64,000 nucleotides of DNA. Origin: Beijerinckiaceae bacterium (lineage in GTDB: Bacteria; Pseudomonadota; Alphaproteobacteria; Rhizobiales; Beijerinckiaceae). Shown one piece after another: positions 27,299 to 36,615 of this stretch. The stretch is from assembly GCA_947475995.1 (NCBI GenBank), contig CANJNI010000026.1, positions 1 through 64,000 of the forward strand, given 5' to 3'. The translations under genes and the position numbers were made by a program. The notes below the pieces were generated by a model. That model saw only the letters and a list, made by a program, of their open reading frames with translations. It did not search any database and was not told where the DNA came from. Position 1 is the first letter of the stretch. Every line of letters begins with the position of its first letter.

Positions 27299-28279
27299 TC
27301 AGCCCGCCACATCCAGAAGGATTTTGCCCGTGGCGCGCCGCCCGGCGATTTCGTCCAGCGCTTCGGCGGTCCGGCTCATGGGATAAATGCGGTGCGGCTG
27401 GGAAGCCAGTTTGCCGGCGCTCGCCCATTCGATGAGTTGCGCAACATTCTGCCGGTTGTTCTCGGGTTCGCGCTTGACGAACTCGCCCCACCACACGCCG
27501 ACAATGTCGCAGCCCTTGAGCAGCGCCAGATTGGCCGGAAGCTTGGGGATTTCGCCCGATGCAAAACCGATCACCAGCAGTCGGCCGCCCCAGGCCATCG
27601 AGCGAAGCGCGGCTTCGGTCATGGGACCGCCGACGGCGTCATAAACAACATCGACGCCGGTAGAGCCGGTGAGCTTCTTCAGTTCCTCGCGCAGATCGTT
27701 CGCGCCATAATTGATGGTCTCGTCCGCGCCGGCCTTGCGGGCGACTTCGCATTTCTCGTCCGAGGACGCGCAGGCAATGACCCGTGCGCCCATCAGCTTG
27801 CCGATCTCGACAGCAGCGAGGCCGGTTCCGCCCGATGCGCCCAGGACCACAAGGGACTCGCCAGGCGACAGACGCCCGCGCTGGCGCAGGGCGTGGATCG
27901 TGGTTCCATAGGCAATCGAAAGCCCGGCAGCGGCTTCGTCCGTCACCATGTCGGGGATCTTGCTCACTGCCGAAGCCGGAACGGCGATTTGCTGCCGGGC
28001 TGCCCCATGGCTGCACGAGCCGAGGACCCGGTCGCCGACCGCAAGGCCCGCAACGCCTTCGCCCAAAGCCGAAATCCGCCCGGCGAATTCGCCCGCCGGC
28101 GAAAACGGAAACGGCGGGCGCACCTGATATTTCCCGGCGATGATGAGCGTGTCGAAAAAATTCAACGCCGCATAGCGAATATCGACCATGACCTCGCCCG
28201 GCGCCGGAACCGGACTGGCGACGTCCTCGATGACGAGAGTGTCGGGCGGCCCGAAGGCCTTGCACAGGACAGCTTTCAT
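27299..28279 (-). CDS. Zinc-free NADPH:quinone oxidoreductase (MDR superfamily)
   Basis: 326 residues from the ATG at 28279. GroES-like N-domain (AALNFFDTLIIAGKYQ, FSPAGEFAGRISALGEG) and a Rossmann domain with VVLGASGGTGLAAVEIGKLMGARVIA. The zinc cysteines of alcohol dehydrogenases are missing, which marks the Qor-type. It probably reduces quinones or enones using NADPH in the cytoplasm. The ECF sigma gene upstream ends ten bases before it, so it may belong to that sigma factor's operon and regulon. Confidence 0.88.
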   Translation of the reverse strand: MKAVLCKAFGPPDTLVIEDVASPVPAPGEVMVDIRYAALNFFDTLIIAGKYQVRPPFPFSPAGEFAGRISALGEGVAGLAVGDRVLGSCSHGAARQQIAVPASAVSKIPDMVTDEAAAGLSIAYGTTIHALRQRGRLSPGESLVVLGASGGTGLAAVEIGKLMGARVIACASSDEKCEVARKAGADETINYGANDLREELKKLTGSTGVDVVYDAVGGPMTEAALRSMAWGGRLLVIGFASGEIPKLPANLALLKGCDIVGVWWGEFVKREPENNRQNVAQLIEWASAGKLASQPHRIYPMSRTAEALDEIAGRRATGKILLDVAG

Positions 28280-28289
28280 GATGTTTCCG

Positions 28290-28865
28290 TCAGGTTGCTT
28301 CAACGACGCCGCCGGCTTCAAGCGCGCGCCGGAGTTTCGTGAACGACAGGCGTATGCGGGACTTCACGGTGCCCAGCGGAACGCCGGTCCGGGCAGCGAT
28401 TTCCGAATGTGACAGGCCTTCATAGAAAGCCATCAGGACCAGCGCCTTGTGCTCTTCGGGCAGTGACTGCATGGCCTCGCGAAGGATTTCCTCGCGCGCC
28501 TGCTGGTCAATCCCGGCATTCACATCGGGCGTGGCCTCGTCGGGAATTTCCATGAGAAAATCGTCAGCCTCGACCGTATCCAGCCGATCGCGGCGCAGCA
28601 TGTCGATGCGGCGGTTGCGGGCGATTCGATAAAGCCAGGTGGCGAGCGACGATTTCTGCGGGTCGAAAAGTTCGGCCTTGCGCCAAAGCGTGATCATGAC
28701 GTCCTGCGTCAATTCCTCCGCGAGGGCGCGGTCGCAGCCGAGACGCGCGAAATAGCCATTGAGCCGCGGCGCATAGAAATCGAAGAGGACGGTGAACGAC
28801 TGACGATCGCGCCGCTCGGCAACGGCGGCCACAAGGGCCGCATGTTCGGAAGCGGTGGAATTCAT
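28290..28865 (-). CDS. ECF-type RNA polymerase sigma factor
   Basis: 191 residues. Sigma region 2 spans about 25-95 (FYAPRLNGYFARLGCD, ELTQDVMITLWRKA, LYRIARNRRIDMLRR) and region 4 spans about 128-180 (LPEEHKALVLMAFYEGLSHSE, GVPLGTVKSRI). No anti-sigma gene lies directly downstream; the next gene is a quinone oxidoreductase, ten bases away, which hints at an oxidative or electrophile stress regulon. The 214 bases upstream contain no gene. Confidence 0.93.
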   Translation of the reverse strand: MNSTASEHAALVAAVAERRDRQSFTVLFDFYAPRLNGYFARLGCDRALAEELTQDVMITLWRKAELFDPQKSSLATWLYRIARNRRIDMLRRDRLDTVEADDFLMEIPDEATPDVNAGIDQQAREEILREAMQSLPEEHKALVLMAFYEGLSHSEIAARTGVPLGTVKSRIRLSFTKLRRALEAGGVVEAT

Positions 28866-29079
28866 TTCGCGTTCGACGTCTCACTCAGGACCGGTCAGGA
28901 AAAGCTTTCGCACCCCCGGCATATCAGGCATGCCACTTTGCCACGTCCGGCCCCGCCGCGAAACCCCGATTGATCCCGGCCGCCAGATTTTCGCCCCCTT
29001 CGTGGGTTGAGGTAAGCTCCCGGCTTTCCCTCCAAGTAGTGCCTCGCCTTTGCGGCGGCTGACGGAGTATCCTGACGCA

Positions 29080-29787
29080 ATGATTCGCTCTTTCTGGCAC
29101 ATTGGTCCCGCGCGCGCCGCGACCGTTCGTCGCGCCGGCCTCGCAATCACGGCCGCTGCGGTGGCCGGTCTTTTGGCCGCTCCTGCGGCGGCGCAAACCA
29201 AACCCGATCCGAAGAAGCAGCAGGCCAAGCCGGCCGCCGCCAGGACGAACGACAAGGGCAAGAAGCCCGCCGCCAGATCCCTGGCCAAGCCAGCTGCAGG
29301 GGCCGGGGCTGCCGCGGCTGCGGCAACGGCGGCCGCGCGGCCCGCGTCGGCCAAGCCTGCGCTGGTCGGCACGTTCGGCGACTGGGGCGTCTATTCCGCC
29401 AATGCCGGCAAGGCGAAGACCTGCTACGCGCTCGGCCAGCCTAAAGACCGCCTTCCCGCCTCGCTGAAGCGCGATCCGGGATATGTGTTCATTTCCAGCC
29501 GTCCGGGCGAAGGCGTCCGCAACGAGATTTCCATCGTGATGGGCTTCGACGTGAAGCCGTCTGATCTCAAGGCCGAGGTCGGAAACCAGTCCTTCGAGAT
29601 GGTCGCCAAGGGCGCAAACCTTTGGGTGAAGAACGCCGCCGAGGAAGGCCAGATGCTCGAAGCCATGAAGAAGGGCTCGCGCCTCGTGGTGAAGGCGGCG
29701 TCGATTCGCGGCAACGCCAGCACGGATTCCTACTCGCTCTCCGGCCTCGCGCAGGCGGTGGACCGCGCCGCGAAGGAATGCCAGTAG
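29080..29787 (+). CDS. IalB-family (invasion-associated locus B) secreted protein
   Basis: 235 residues from the ATG at 29080. A signal peptide ends at AAPAAAQ (about 38). A low-complexity Lys/Ala/Pro linker (about 40-98) precedes the IalB domain: [41 protein letters not shown] and the C-terminal AAKECQ, with two Cys that may pair. IalB proteins are common in Hyphomicrobiales, pathogens and free-living species alike, so no virulence role is implied. An in-frame ATG at 29050 would add ten residues. Confidence 0.85.
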   Translation: MIRSFWHIGPARAATVRRAGLAITAAAVAGLLAAPAAAQTKPDPKKQQAKPAAARTNDKGKKPAARSLAKPAAGAGAAAAAATAAARPASAKPALVGTFGDWGVYSANAGKAKTCYALGQPKDRLPASLKRDPGYVFISSRPGEGVRNEISIVMGFDVKPSDLKAEVGNQSFEMVAKGANLWVKNAAEEGQMLEAMKKGSRLVVKAASIRGNASTDSYSLSGLAQAVDRAAKECQ

Positions 29788-29953
29788 GCGCATTGTTGCG
29801 CGCCCGCGCCTGACCTCCTGGCAATCTAGCTATAATGTCGCCCGACCAAAGTGTGACCTGCCGTCGCTTGTGAGACGGCGGGCCGTGAGCATAATGCGCC
29901 GCACTCAAGTCTGGTCTGGCGACGCGGGCAGCAGCCCGCGCGGGAGGAATGAA

Positions 29954-31888
29954 ATGTCCGACAAGGTCTATGCGGTTAGCCCCGAATGGTCGAAGCGCGC
30001 CTTTGTGGACGCGGCCAAATACGAGGCCATGTATGCCGAGTCCGTGAAGGACCCGAACAGGTTCTGGGGCGAGCACGGCAAGCGCATCGACTGGATCAAG
30101 CCCTTCACCAAGGTGAAGAACACCAGCTACGATCCGCACAACGTTTCGATCAAGTGGTTCGAGGACGGCACCACCAACGTGTCGATGAACTGCATCGACC
30201 GGCATCTGGCCAAGCGCCGCAACCAGACTGCGATCATCTGGGAAGGCGACAACCCCAACGAGTCGAAACACATCACCTATGGCGAATTGCACGAGCAGGT
30301 CTGCCGCTTCGCCAATGTGCTGAAAGCGCAAGGCGTCAGGAAAGGCGATTGCGTCACCATCTACCTGCCGATGATTCCCGAAGCCGCCTACGCCATGCTG
30401 GCCTGCTCGCGTATCGGGGCCGTGCATTCCATCGTGTTCGGCGGCTTCTCGCCGGATTCGCTGGCGGGCCGCATCGAGGATGCGCAGAGCACCGTTCTGA
30501 TCACTGCCGACGAAGGCCTGCGCGGCGGTCGTTCGGTGCCGCTGAAGGCGAATGCGGATGCGGCTTGCGAAAAGGCTCCGGTCAAGTCGATGATCGTCGT
30601 GAAGCGCACCGGCGGCAAGATCGCCATGAAGGACGGGCGCGACGTCTGGTATCACGAGGCCGCCGCAAAGGTTCCGGCCGAGTGCAAGCCGGAAGAGATG
30701 AACGCCGAAGATCCGCTGTTCATCCTCTACACGTCAGGTTCGACCGGCAAGCCGAAGGGCGTGCTGCACACCACCGGCGGCTATCTCGTCTATGCGTCGA
30801 TGACGCATCAGTACGTATTCGACTATCACGAGGGCGACATCTACTGGTGCACCGCCGACGTCGGCTGGGTGACGGGCCACAGCTACATCGTGTACGGCCC
30901 GCTTGCCAACGGCGCGACAACGCTGATGTTCGAGGGCATCCCGAACTATCCGACGATCTCCCGCTTCTGGGAGGTGATCGACAAGCACAAGGTCAACATC
31001 TTCTACACGGCTCCGACCGCCATTCGCTCGCTGATGGGCGCGGGCGAAGACCCGGTGAAGAAGACCAGCCGCGCCAGCCTGCGCCTGCTCGGCTCCGTCG
31101 GCGAGCCGATCAATCCGGAAGCCTGGGAATGGTATCATCGCGTCGTCGGCGACAGCCGTTGCCCGATTGTCGACACGTGGTGGCAGACCGAAACCGGCGG
31201 CATCCTGATCACCCCGCTGCCCGGCGCCATTCCGCAGAAGCCCGGCTCCGCCACCAAGCCGTTCTTCGGCGTCATCCCGCAGATCGTCGATGCGGACGGC
31301 AAGGTTCAGCAGGGGGCCTGCGAGGGCAATCTGGTGCTCACCGATTCATGGCCGGGGCAGATGCGCACCGTGTTCGGCGATCACGAGCGCTTTGTGCAGA
31401 CGTATTTCTCGACCTATCCGGGCACCTATTTCACCGGCGATGGCTGCCGCCGCGATGCGGATGGTTATTACTGGATCACCGGCCGGGTCGACGACGTGAT
31501 CAACGTGTCCGGGCACCGCATGGGCACGGCGGAAGTCGAAAGCGCGCTCGTGGCCCACGCGAAAGTTGCGGAAGCGGCAGTCGTCGGCTACCCGCACGAC
31601 ATCAAGGGTCAGGGCATCTACGCCTATGTGACGCTGATGAGCGGCGAGCAACCCACCGAGGAGCTTCGCAAGGAACTTGTGAACTGGGTGCGCAAGGAGA
31701 TCGGCCCGATCGCGTCGCCGGACGTGATCCAGTTCGCCCCGGGCCTGCCGAAGACCCGCTCGGGCAAGATCATGCGCCGCATCCTGCGCAAGATCGCCGA
31801 GAACGAAGTGGGCGCGCTGGGCGACACGTCGACGCTTGCCGATCCGGCAGTGGTGGACGATCTGATCAGCAACCGCGCGGTGAAGTGA
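29954..31888 (+). CDS. acs: Acetyl-CoA synthetase (AMP-forming)
   Basis: 644 residues from the ATG at 29954 behind GGGAGGA. The ATP/AMP loop [11 protein letters not shown] is at 259-269, [11 protein letters not shown] marks the acetyl-adenylate site, and the catalytic lysine (site of acetylation in relatives) is K605 in [10 protein letters not shown]. It activates acetate to acetyl-CoA in the cytoplasm, which is useful for acetate produced by the catabolic genes elsewhere in the window. It is followed by a GC-rich hairpin lacking a T-run at about 31893-31920. Confidence 0.96.
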   Translation: MSDKVYAVSPEWSKRAFVDAAKYEAMYAESVKDPNRFWGEHGKRIDWIKPFTKVKNTSYDPHNVSIKWFEDGTTNVSMNCIDRHLAKRRNQTAIIWEGDNPNESKHITYGELHEQVCRFANVLKAQGVRKGDCVTIYLPMIPEAAYAMLACSRIGAVHSIVFGGFSPDSLAGRIEDAQSTVLITADEGLRGGRSVPLKANADAACEKAPVKSMIVVKRTGGKIAMKDGRDVWYHEAAAKVPAECKPEEMNAEDPLFILYTSGSTGKPKGVLHTTGGYLVYASMTHQYVFDYHEGDIYWCTADVGWVTGHSYIVYGPLANGATTLMFEGIPNYPTISRFWEVIDKHKVNIFYTAPTAIRSLMGAGEDPVKKTSRASLRLLGSVGEPINPEAWEWYHRVVGDSRCPIVDTWWQTETGGILITPLPGAIPQKPGSATKPFFGVIPQIVDADGKVQQGACEGNLVLTDSWPGQMRTVFGDHERFVQTYFSTYPGTYFTGDGCRRDADGYYWITGRVDDVINVSGHRMGTAEVESALVAHAKVAEAAVVGYPHDIKGQGIYAYVTLMSGEQPTEELRKELVNWVRKEIGPIASPDVIQFAPGLPKTRSGKIMRRILRKIAENEVGALGDTSTLADPAVVDDLISNRAVK

Positions 31889-32002
31889 AGCGCTTCCCGG
31901 GCCGCAAGATGCGCCCGGGAGTCGATCCTAGTTCAGCAAGTCGCCATCCCGGCCTAGCTCATCCCCGCGGCCGGGATGATTTTCACGACCGAGCAAGGCT
32001 GA

Positions 32003-32413
32003 TCACGCGCGACAAAGCGGGCGTGATAGCAAGGCGACAAAAATCCAGAAGCCCGAGCGTAGGATGAGCGCCCCCACCGTGCGCATTTCGTAGGCGGCGC
32101 CCGTCGCGACGTGCCAGCAGAAGACGCCAACGACGAGCGTGATAGCAATGGCAAGCAACATGCTCAGCCGCGCAGCCCACGCCCGACCGCGCAACAGACC
32201 GAGTCCCGCCCCGACATAGACGGCCCCCGACAGAAAATTGAACCAGAGCACGAAGGGCACAATGGCCCCGAGCATGTCGCGCGCAGCCGAGGGGCCGAAC
32301 AACGCTGCGCCGCCGGTAAAAAGCGTCGCAACGCCGAACACGACTGCCGCAATCCCTGCCCAGCGCAGGGACGCTCGGGGCGAACGGGAAGCAACTTCGG
32401 TCAACGCGCTCAT
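32003..32413 (-). CDS. Small four-helix membrane protein
   Basis: 136 residues from the ATG at 32413. Four hydrophobic segments (WAGIAAVVFGVATLFTG, MLGAIVPFVLWFNFLSG, a third with AVYVGAGLGLL, and MLLAIAITLVVGVFCW) fill most of the chain. I do not recognise the family. The start is supported by GGAG upstream. It is convergent with acs and shares no obvious operon. Confidence 0.6.
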   Translation of the reverse strand: MSALTEVASRSPRASLRWAGIAAVVFGVATLFTGGAALFGPSAARDMLGAIVPFVLWFNFLSGAVYVGAGLGLLRGRAWAARLSMLLAIAITLVVGVFCWHVATGAAYEMRTVGALILRSGFWIFVALLSRPLCRA

Positions 32414-32503
32414 GTGAATCTCCGGGAGCCGATGCGCCACTTTACGCCTTTAGGTTCCAGCCGGGACGCGCGCGTTGTCGCAGGGCACCGGGCCGCTGAT
32501 GCG

Positions 32504-32538
32504 AAAAAGCCGGAGCGTTTGATGCGCTCCGGCTTTTT
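32504..32538 (-). terminator. Bidirectional terminator after pntB
   Basis: A 14-pair stem AAAAAGCCGGAGCG with CGCTCCGGCTTTTT around a seven-base loop. T-runs flank both sides, so it can stop transcription from pntB on the minus strand and from plus-strand transcripts. Confidence 0.9.
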
Positions 32539-32561
32539 TCTTTCGAACCCTGCTCAGGCGC

Positions 32562-33965
32562 TCAGTGCCCCAGCGCCTTGACGATGTTCTCGACCATCTT
32601 CTTGGCGTCGGCGAAGAGCATCATCGTATTGTCCTTGAAGAACAGCTCGTTCTCGACGCCCGCATAGCCCGAGCCCATACCGCGCTTGATGAACAGAACC
32701 GTCTTGGCCTTCTCAACGTCGAGAATCGGCATGCCGTAGATGGGCGACTTCGGGTCCGTCTTGGCCGACGGATTGGTGACGTCGTTCGCGCCGATCACGA
32801 AGGCCACGTCCGCCTGTCCGAATTCGGAGTTGATGTCTTCGAGTTCGAAGACCTCGTCGTACGGCACATTGGCTTCGGCCAGCAGCACGTTCATGTGGCC
32901 CGGCATGCGGCCCGCGACGGGGTGAATGGCGTATTTGACCTCGACGCCTTCCTTCTTGAGCATGTCGGCCATTTCGCGCAGCGCGTGCTGCGCCTGCGCC
33001 ACCGCCATGCCGTATCCCGGCACGATGATGACCTTCTGGGCGTTCTTCATGATGTAGGCTGCGTCATCCGCCGAGCCCTGCTTCACCGGGCGCGTCTCGA
33101 CCACGCCCGCCGCGCCCGCATCGGTCTCGCCGCCGAAGCCGCCGAGAATGACCGAGAAGAAGCTGCGGTTCATGCCCTTGCACATGATGTAGGACAGGAT
33201 CGCGCCCGAGGAGCCGACCAGCGCGCCGGTGATGATGAGCGCCAGATTGCCGAGCGTGAAGCCGATGCCCGCCGCCGCCCAACCCGAGTAGGAGTTGAGC
33301 ATCGACACCACGACCGGCATGTCCGCGCCGCCGATCGGGACGATGAGCAGCACGCCGAGCGCAAAGGACACGATGGCGATCAGCCAGAAAACCAGATGGC
33401 TCTCGTTCGACATGAACACGCCGATGAGAATCACCAGCAGCACGCCGAGCGCGATGTTGATGAGATGGCGCTGCGGCAGCATGATCGGCTTGCCGGACAT
33501 GCGCCCGTCGAGCTTCAGAAACGCGATGACCGAGCCGGTGAAGGTGATCGCCCCGATCGCCAGACCCAGCGACATTTCGAGCAGGCTCGCGCCGTGGATC
33601 GCTCCCACATTGCCAATGCCGAAAGCCGCCGGCGCATAGAGCGCGCCCGCCGCCACCAGCACCGCCGCCATGCCGACGAGCGCATGGAACAAAGCCACGA
33701 GCTGCGGCATCTCGGTCATCTGCACGGTGCGGGCGCGCCAAGCGCCGATGCCCCCGCCGATGGCGATGCCGAGCACCACCAGCACCCAGCTCGAAAAGCC
33801 GGAAGGCAGCGCATAAAACAGCGTCGTGACGACCGCGACGCCCATGCCGATCATGCCGAACAGGTTGCCCTGCCGCGACGTGGACGGATGCGAAAGGCCG
33901 CGCAACGCCAGAATGAACAGGACGCCCGAAACGAGATAGAGAAGGGCCGCGAAATTGGCGCTCAT
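32562..33965 (-). CDS. pntB: NAD(P) transhydrogenase subunit beta
   Basis: 467 residues. The N-terminal half has about eight membrane helices that form the proton channel with PntAB. The C-terminal domain III binds NADP(H): VIIVPGYGMAVAQAQHAL, HPVAGRMPGHMNVLLAEA, and VIGANDVTNPSA are diagnostic. It couples proton entry to NADPH formation. It is the last gene of aa3-IV, pntAA, pntAB, pntB, with five bases between pntAB and pntB. Confidence 0.96.
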   Translation of the reverse strand: MSANFAALLYLVSGVLFILALRGLSHPSTSRQGNLFGMIGMGVAVVTTLFYALPSGFSSWVLVVLGIAIGGGIGAWRARTVQMTEMPQLVALFHALVGMAAVLVAAGALYAPAAFGIGNVGAIHGASLLEMSLGLAIGAITFTGSVIAFLKLDGRMSGKPIMLPQRHLINIALGVLLVILIGVFMSNESHLVFWLIAIVSFALGVLLIVPIGGADMPVVVSMLNSYSGWAAAGIGFTLGNLALIITGALVGSSGAILSYIMCKGMNRSFFSVILGGFGGETDAGAAGVVETRPVKQGSADDAAYIMKNAQKVIIVPGYGMAVAQAQHALREMADMLKKEGVEVKYAIHPVAGRMPGHMNVLLAEANVPYDEVFELEDINSEFGQADVAFVIGANDVTNPSAKTDPKSPIYGMPILDVEKAKTVLFIKRGMGSGYAGVENELFFKDNTMMLFADAKKMVENIVKALGH

Positions 33966-33970
33966 GGGGC

Positions 33971-34390
33971 TCAGCCCTTCTTCTTGTACATGGACAACAT
34001 GCGCTCGGTGACCAGGAAGCCGCCGAAGATGTTCACCGATGCGAGGATAAGGGCGATGAAGCCGAAGACTCGCGCCCAGAGCGGGCCGTCGTCGCCCGGC
34101 GCGGAGGCGTCAACGCCGACAGACAGAAGCGCGCCCACCACAATCACGGAGGAGATCGCGTTTGTGACCGACATGAGCGGCGTGTGCAGCGCGGGCGTCA
34201 CCTGCCACACCACGTAATAGCCGACGAAGACCGCCAGAGCGAAAATCGCAAGGCGAAACACGAAAGGATCGATCGCGCCGCCCGAGGCCGCATGGGCGGC
34301 GCTGCCGGCCGCCGCCGCCACCGTATCGGCATAGTTCTGCGCGGCTTTCTGAACCGTATCGAGAAACTGCTGGGTCGCTTCGGTCGCCAT
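33971..34390 (-). CDS. pntAB: NAD(P) transhydrogenase subunit alpha part 2
   Basis: 139 residues with an Ala-rich, weakly conserved N-terminal arm and then three to four membrane helices ([56 protein letters not shown]) and a basic MYKKKG end. It corresponds to the membrane part that is fused to the NAD domain in enterobacterial PntA and is separate in alphaproteobacteria. Confidence 0.93.
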   Translation of the reverse strand: MATEATQQFLDTVQKAAQNYADTVAAAAGSAAHAASGGAIDPFVFRLAIFALAVFVGYYVVWQVTPALHTPLMSVTNAISSVIVVGALLSVGVDASAPGDDGPLWARVFGFIALILASVNIFGGFLVTERMLSMYKKKG

Positions 34391-34432
34391 GGGGTCGCCC
34401 TCTCGGTTGGGCCGTAATGGAAAAGCCGGGCC

Positions 34433-35572
34433 TCAGGCCTTCGGCGCGAAATTCGGATGCACGATCGCGCCGTCGCGCGTCAGCAGGGTCGCCTTGACGA
34501 GTTCGTCGTCCCACTTCACGGCCACTTCCTTCTTCTCCTTGTCGATCATGGTTTCGACGAAGGACCAGAGGTTCTTGGCGTAAAGGCTGGACGAGGTGGC
34601 CGCCAGACGTCCCGGCACATTGAGATGGCCGACAATCTTCACGCCATTGTGGGTGACGAAGATTTCGCCCGGCTTCGCAAGTTCGCAATTGCCGCCGCGC
34701 TCGACCGCGAGGTCGACAATCACCGAGCCCGGACGCATGGAGGCGACCATTTCGGCGCTGATGAGTTTCGGCGCAGGGCGGCCCGGAATGAGCGCCGTGG
34801 TGATGACGATGTCCTGCTTGGCGATGTGGGAAGCCGTAAGGGCCGCCTGCTTCGCCTGATATTCCTTGGACATTTCCTTGGCGTAGCCGCCCGCCGTCTG
34901 GGCTTGCAAAAATTCCTCGTCCTCGACGGCGAGGAATTTCGCGCCGAGCGATTCCACCTGCTCCTTGGTGGCGGGGCGAACGTCGGTTGCCGTCACGATG
35001 GCCCCGAGACGGCGTGCGGTCGCAATCGCCTGAAGGCCCGCGACGCCGACGCCCATGATGAAGATGCGCGCCGCCGGAACCGTGCCGGCTGCAGTCATCA
35101 TCATAGGCAGCGCGCGGCCATATTCGGCGGTGCCGTCGATCACCGCCCGATAACCGGCGATGTTGGCCTGCGAGGACAGAACGTCCATCACCTGCGCGCG
35201 CGTGATGCGCGGCATGAACTCCATCGCGAAGGATGAAACGCCGGCTTCCGCCATCGCGGCCAGCGCCGCGTCCTGCCCGTAAGGATCCATGATGGAGACC
35301 ACAAGCGCGCCGCGCTTGTAGGCGGACAGATCGCCATTGGCCGGACGGCGCACTTTCAGAACGATGTCGGCATCGGCCACAGCATCGGCTGCCGAAGACG
35401 CGAGCGCCGCACCGGCCTTTTCGTATTCTTCGTCGGTGACGCCGGACGCGAGGCCCGCGCCGCGTTGCACGACCACGTCCGCGCCCAGCCCGGCAAACTT
35501 CTTCACCGTTTCGGGTGTTGCGGCGACGCGCGTCTCGTTGGCCTCGGTCTCGGCAGGTACAGCGATGCGCAT
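34433..35572 (-). CDS. pntAA: NAD(P) transhydrogenase subunit alpha part 1
   Basis: 379 residues forming soluble domain I. MRIAVPAETEANETRVAATP at the start, the RQD-loop region and the NAD-binding Rossmann motif MGVGVAGLQAIATARRLGA, followed by VTATDVRP, are clear. It transfers hydride from NADH to NADP bound on PntB. The gene follows the small oxidase subunit gene by 105 bases and is 42 bases upstream of pntAB. Confidence 0.96.
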   Translation of the reverse strand: MRIAVPAETEANETRVAATPETVKKFAGLGADVVVQRGAGLASGVTDEEYEKAGAALASSAADAVADADIVLKVRRPANGDLSAYKRGALVVSIMDPYGQDAALAAMAEAGVSSFAMEFMPRITRAQVMDVLSSQANIAGYRAVIDGTAEYGRALPMMMTAAGTVPAARIFIMGVGVAGLQAIATARRLGAIVTATDVRPATKEQVESLGAKFLAVEDEEFLQAQTAGGYAKEMSKEYQAKQAALTASHIAKQDIVITTALIPGRPAPKLISAEMVASMRPGSVIVDLAVERGGNCELAKPGEIFVTHNGVKIVGHLNVPGRLAATSSSLYAKNLWSFVETMIDKEKKEVAVKWDDELVKATLLTRDGAIVHPNFAPKA

Positions 35573-35677
35573 ACGATGCTCCGATATGCCGCCGCCTGCC
35601 AGTCGCAGCCGGACGTCACTGAATATCAGTCAAAAGCCCCGATCCCACAAGGACGGCGCTGTTGCGTGGGAAAATCG

Positions 35678-35827
35678 TCAGAGCAGCGTGACGGCCATGA
35701 AGACCAGAATCGCGATGCAGGAGATCGTGCCCCACTTCGCAAGGCTGATGAACAGCTTGTAGGTGCGCTCGTGCTCGGCATAGTCCATTGCCGGATGTCC
35801 GCCGGTCGTTCCCTGATGGTCAGCCAT
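35678..35827 (-). CDS. aa3-type cytochrome c oxidase subunit IV
   Basis: A 49-residue membrane peptide. The sequence MADHQ, then MDYAEHERTYKLFI, then a single helix (WGTISCIAILVFMAVTLL) matches the tiny bacterial aa3 oxidase subunit IV, which caps the oxidase in the inner membrane. In Hyphomicrobiales it is often encoded just upstream of pntAA rather than with the other oxidase genes, as here. GGGAA lies six bases before the ATG. Confidence 0.85.
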   Translation of the reverse strand: MADHQGTTGGHPAMDYAEHERTYKLFISLAKWGTISCIAILVFMAVTLL

Positions 35828-35922
35828 GTTCCCCTCTTTTGCGCATCATTGGCACTATAAGGGTCGATTAGCCGAAAGTGGGTGGACGGGCAACTGGCCG
35901 GAAAGCCGCAGGGCCTGCGGCG

Positions 35923-36429
35923 TCAGGATCCCAACAGATTCCCGAACCAGAGGTGGGGCGCGATGGTCAGAAACAGCGCCGTCATGGCGGCGCCGAGGCT
36001 GAGCGGCACCGCCCGCCGGTGATGCAAATCGCGCCAGAAGCCGGAGCCCGAAAGGTTCTCCGGCAGGGGCCGTGACCTCCACCAGCGGAAAGCCGGATGA
36101 AGCGCTGCGCCGAAAAGAAGAGCGCCGAGACACAGCATCCACAGGTGGCTCCAGCCGACCCAGACGGCAATTCCGGCGAAGAGCTTCGCATCGGAACTCT
36201 CCACCCATCCCATGCAGAACAGCGCAAAGCCGGCAAACAGAACGAAGAGCCCGCAGGCCAGCCCCAGAGCAATGTCCCCTGCCGAATGACCTTCAGCAAG
36301 TGAAAGAGCCACGAACACTCCCGCAAGCGCCAGAGATGCGGGTCCGGCCCTGCGGACAGCATGCAGGGCGCTGGAAACCGGGGGCGACTTCACCATGCGG
36401 GAGATCGGGTCGGCAATCGGGCTTTTCAT
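35923..36429 (-). CDS. Unrecognised membrane protein
   Basis: 168 residues with about four hydrophobic segments (LALAGVFVALSLAEG, IALGLACGLFVLFAGFALFC, WSHLWMLCLGALLFGAAL, VPLSLGAAMTALFLTI) and Trp-rich short loops. I find no family signature. Single gene, upstream of the transhydrogenase set but separated from it. The 186 bases before it hold only the tannase terminator. Confidence 0.5.
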   Translation of the reverse strand: MKSPIADPISRMVKSPPVSSALHAVRRAGPASLALAGVFVALSLAEGHSAGDIALGLACGLFVLFAGFALFCMGWVESSDAKLFAGIAVWVGWSHLWMLCLGALLFGAALHPAFRWWRSRPLPENLSGSGFWRDLHHRRAVPLSLGAAMTALFLTIAPHLWFGNLLGS

Positions 36430-36545
36430 TAATCAAAACCGGTACGCAATGTCTGATGCAGACACACTAGCGCCGGGCCGTTGCACAAAGCTTATTTTAA
36501 CCGATGTCGAAAGGTTAATTTCTATTAGCAATTCGCGTTTTTATT

Positions 36546-36588
36546 GAAAAAACAGGGCCGCCCGGGGGCTTCGATCCCCGGACGGCCC
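36546..36588 (-). terminator. Terminator of the tannase-family gene
   Basis: Two stacked stems (GGGCCG 36555-36560 with CGGCCC 36583-36588; CCGGGG 36562-36567 with CCCCGG 36576-36581), followed on the minus strand by TGTTTTTTC. Confidence 0.8.
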
Positions 36589-36615
36589 GTAAACTGGTTA
36601 AAGATTGGAGGCTTT

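Noticed and set aside
29080-29787. Virulence factor based on the name invasion-associated locus B
   Set aside because: IalB-family proteins are widespread in non-pathogenic Hyphomicrobiales; nothing in the context supports virulence.
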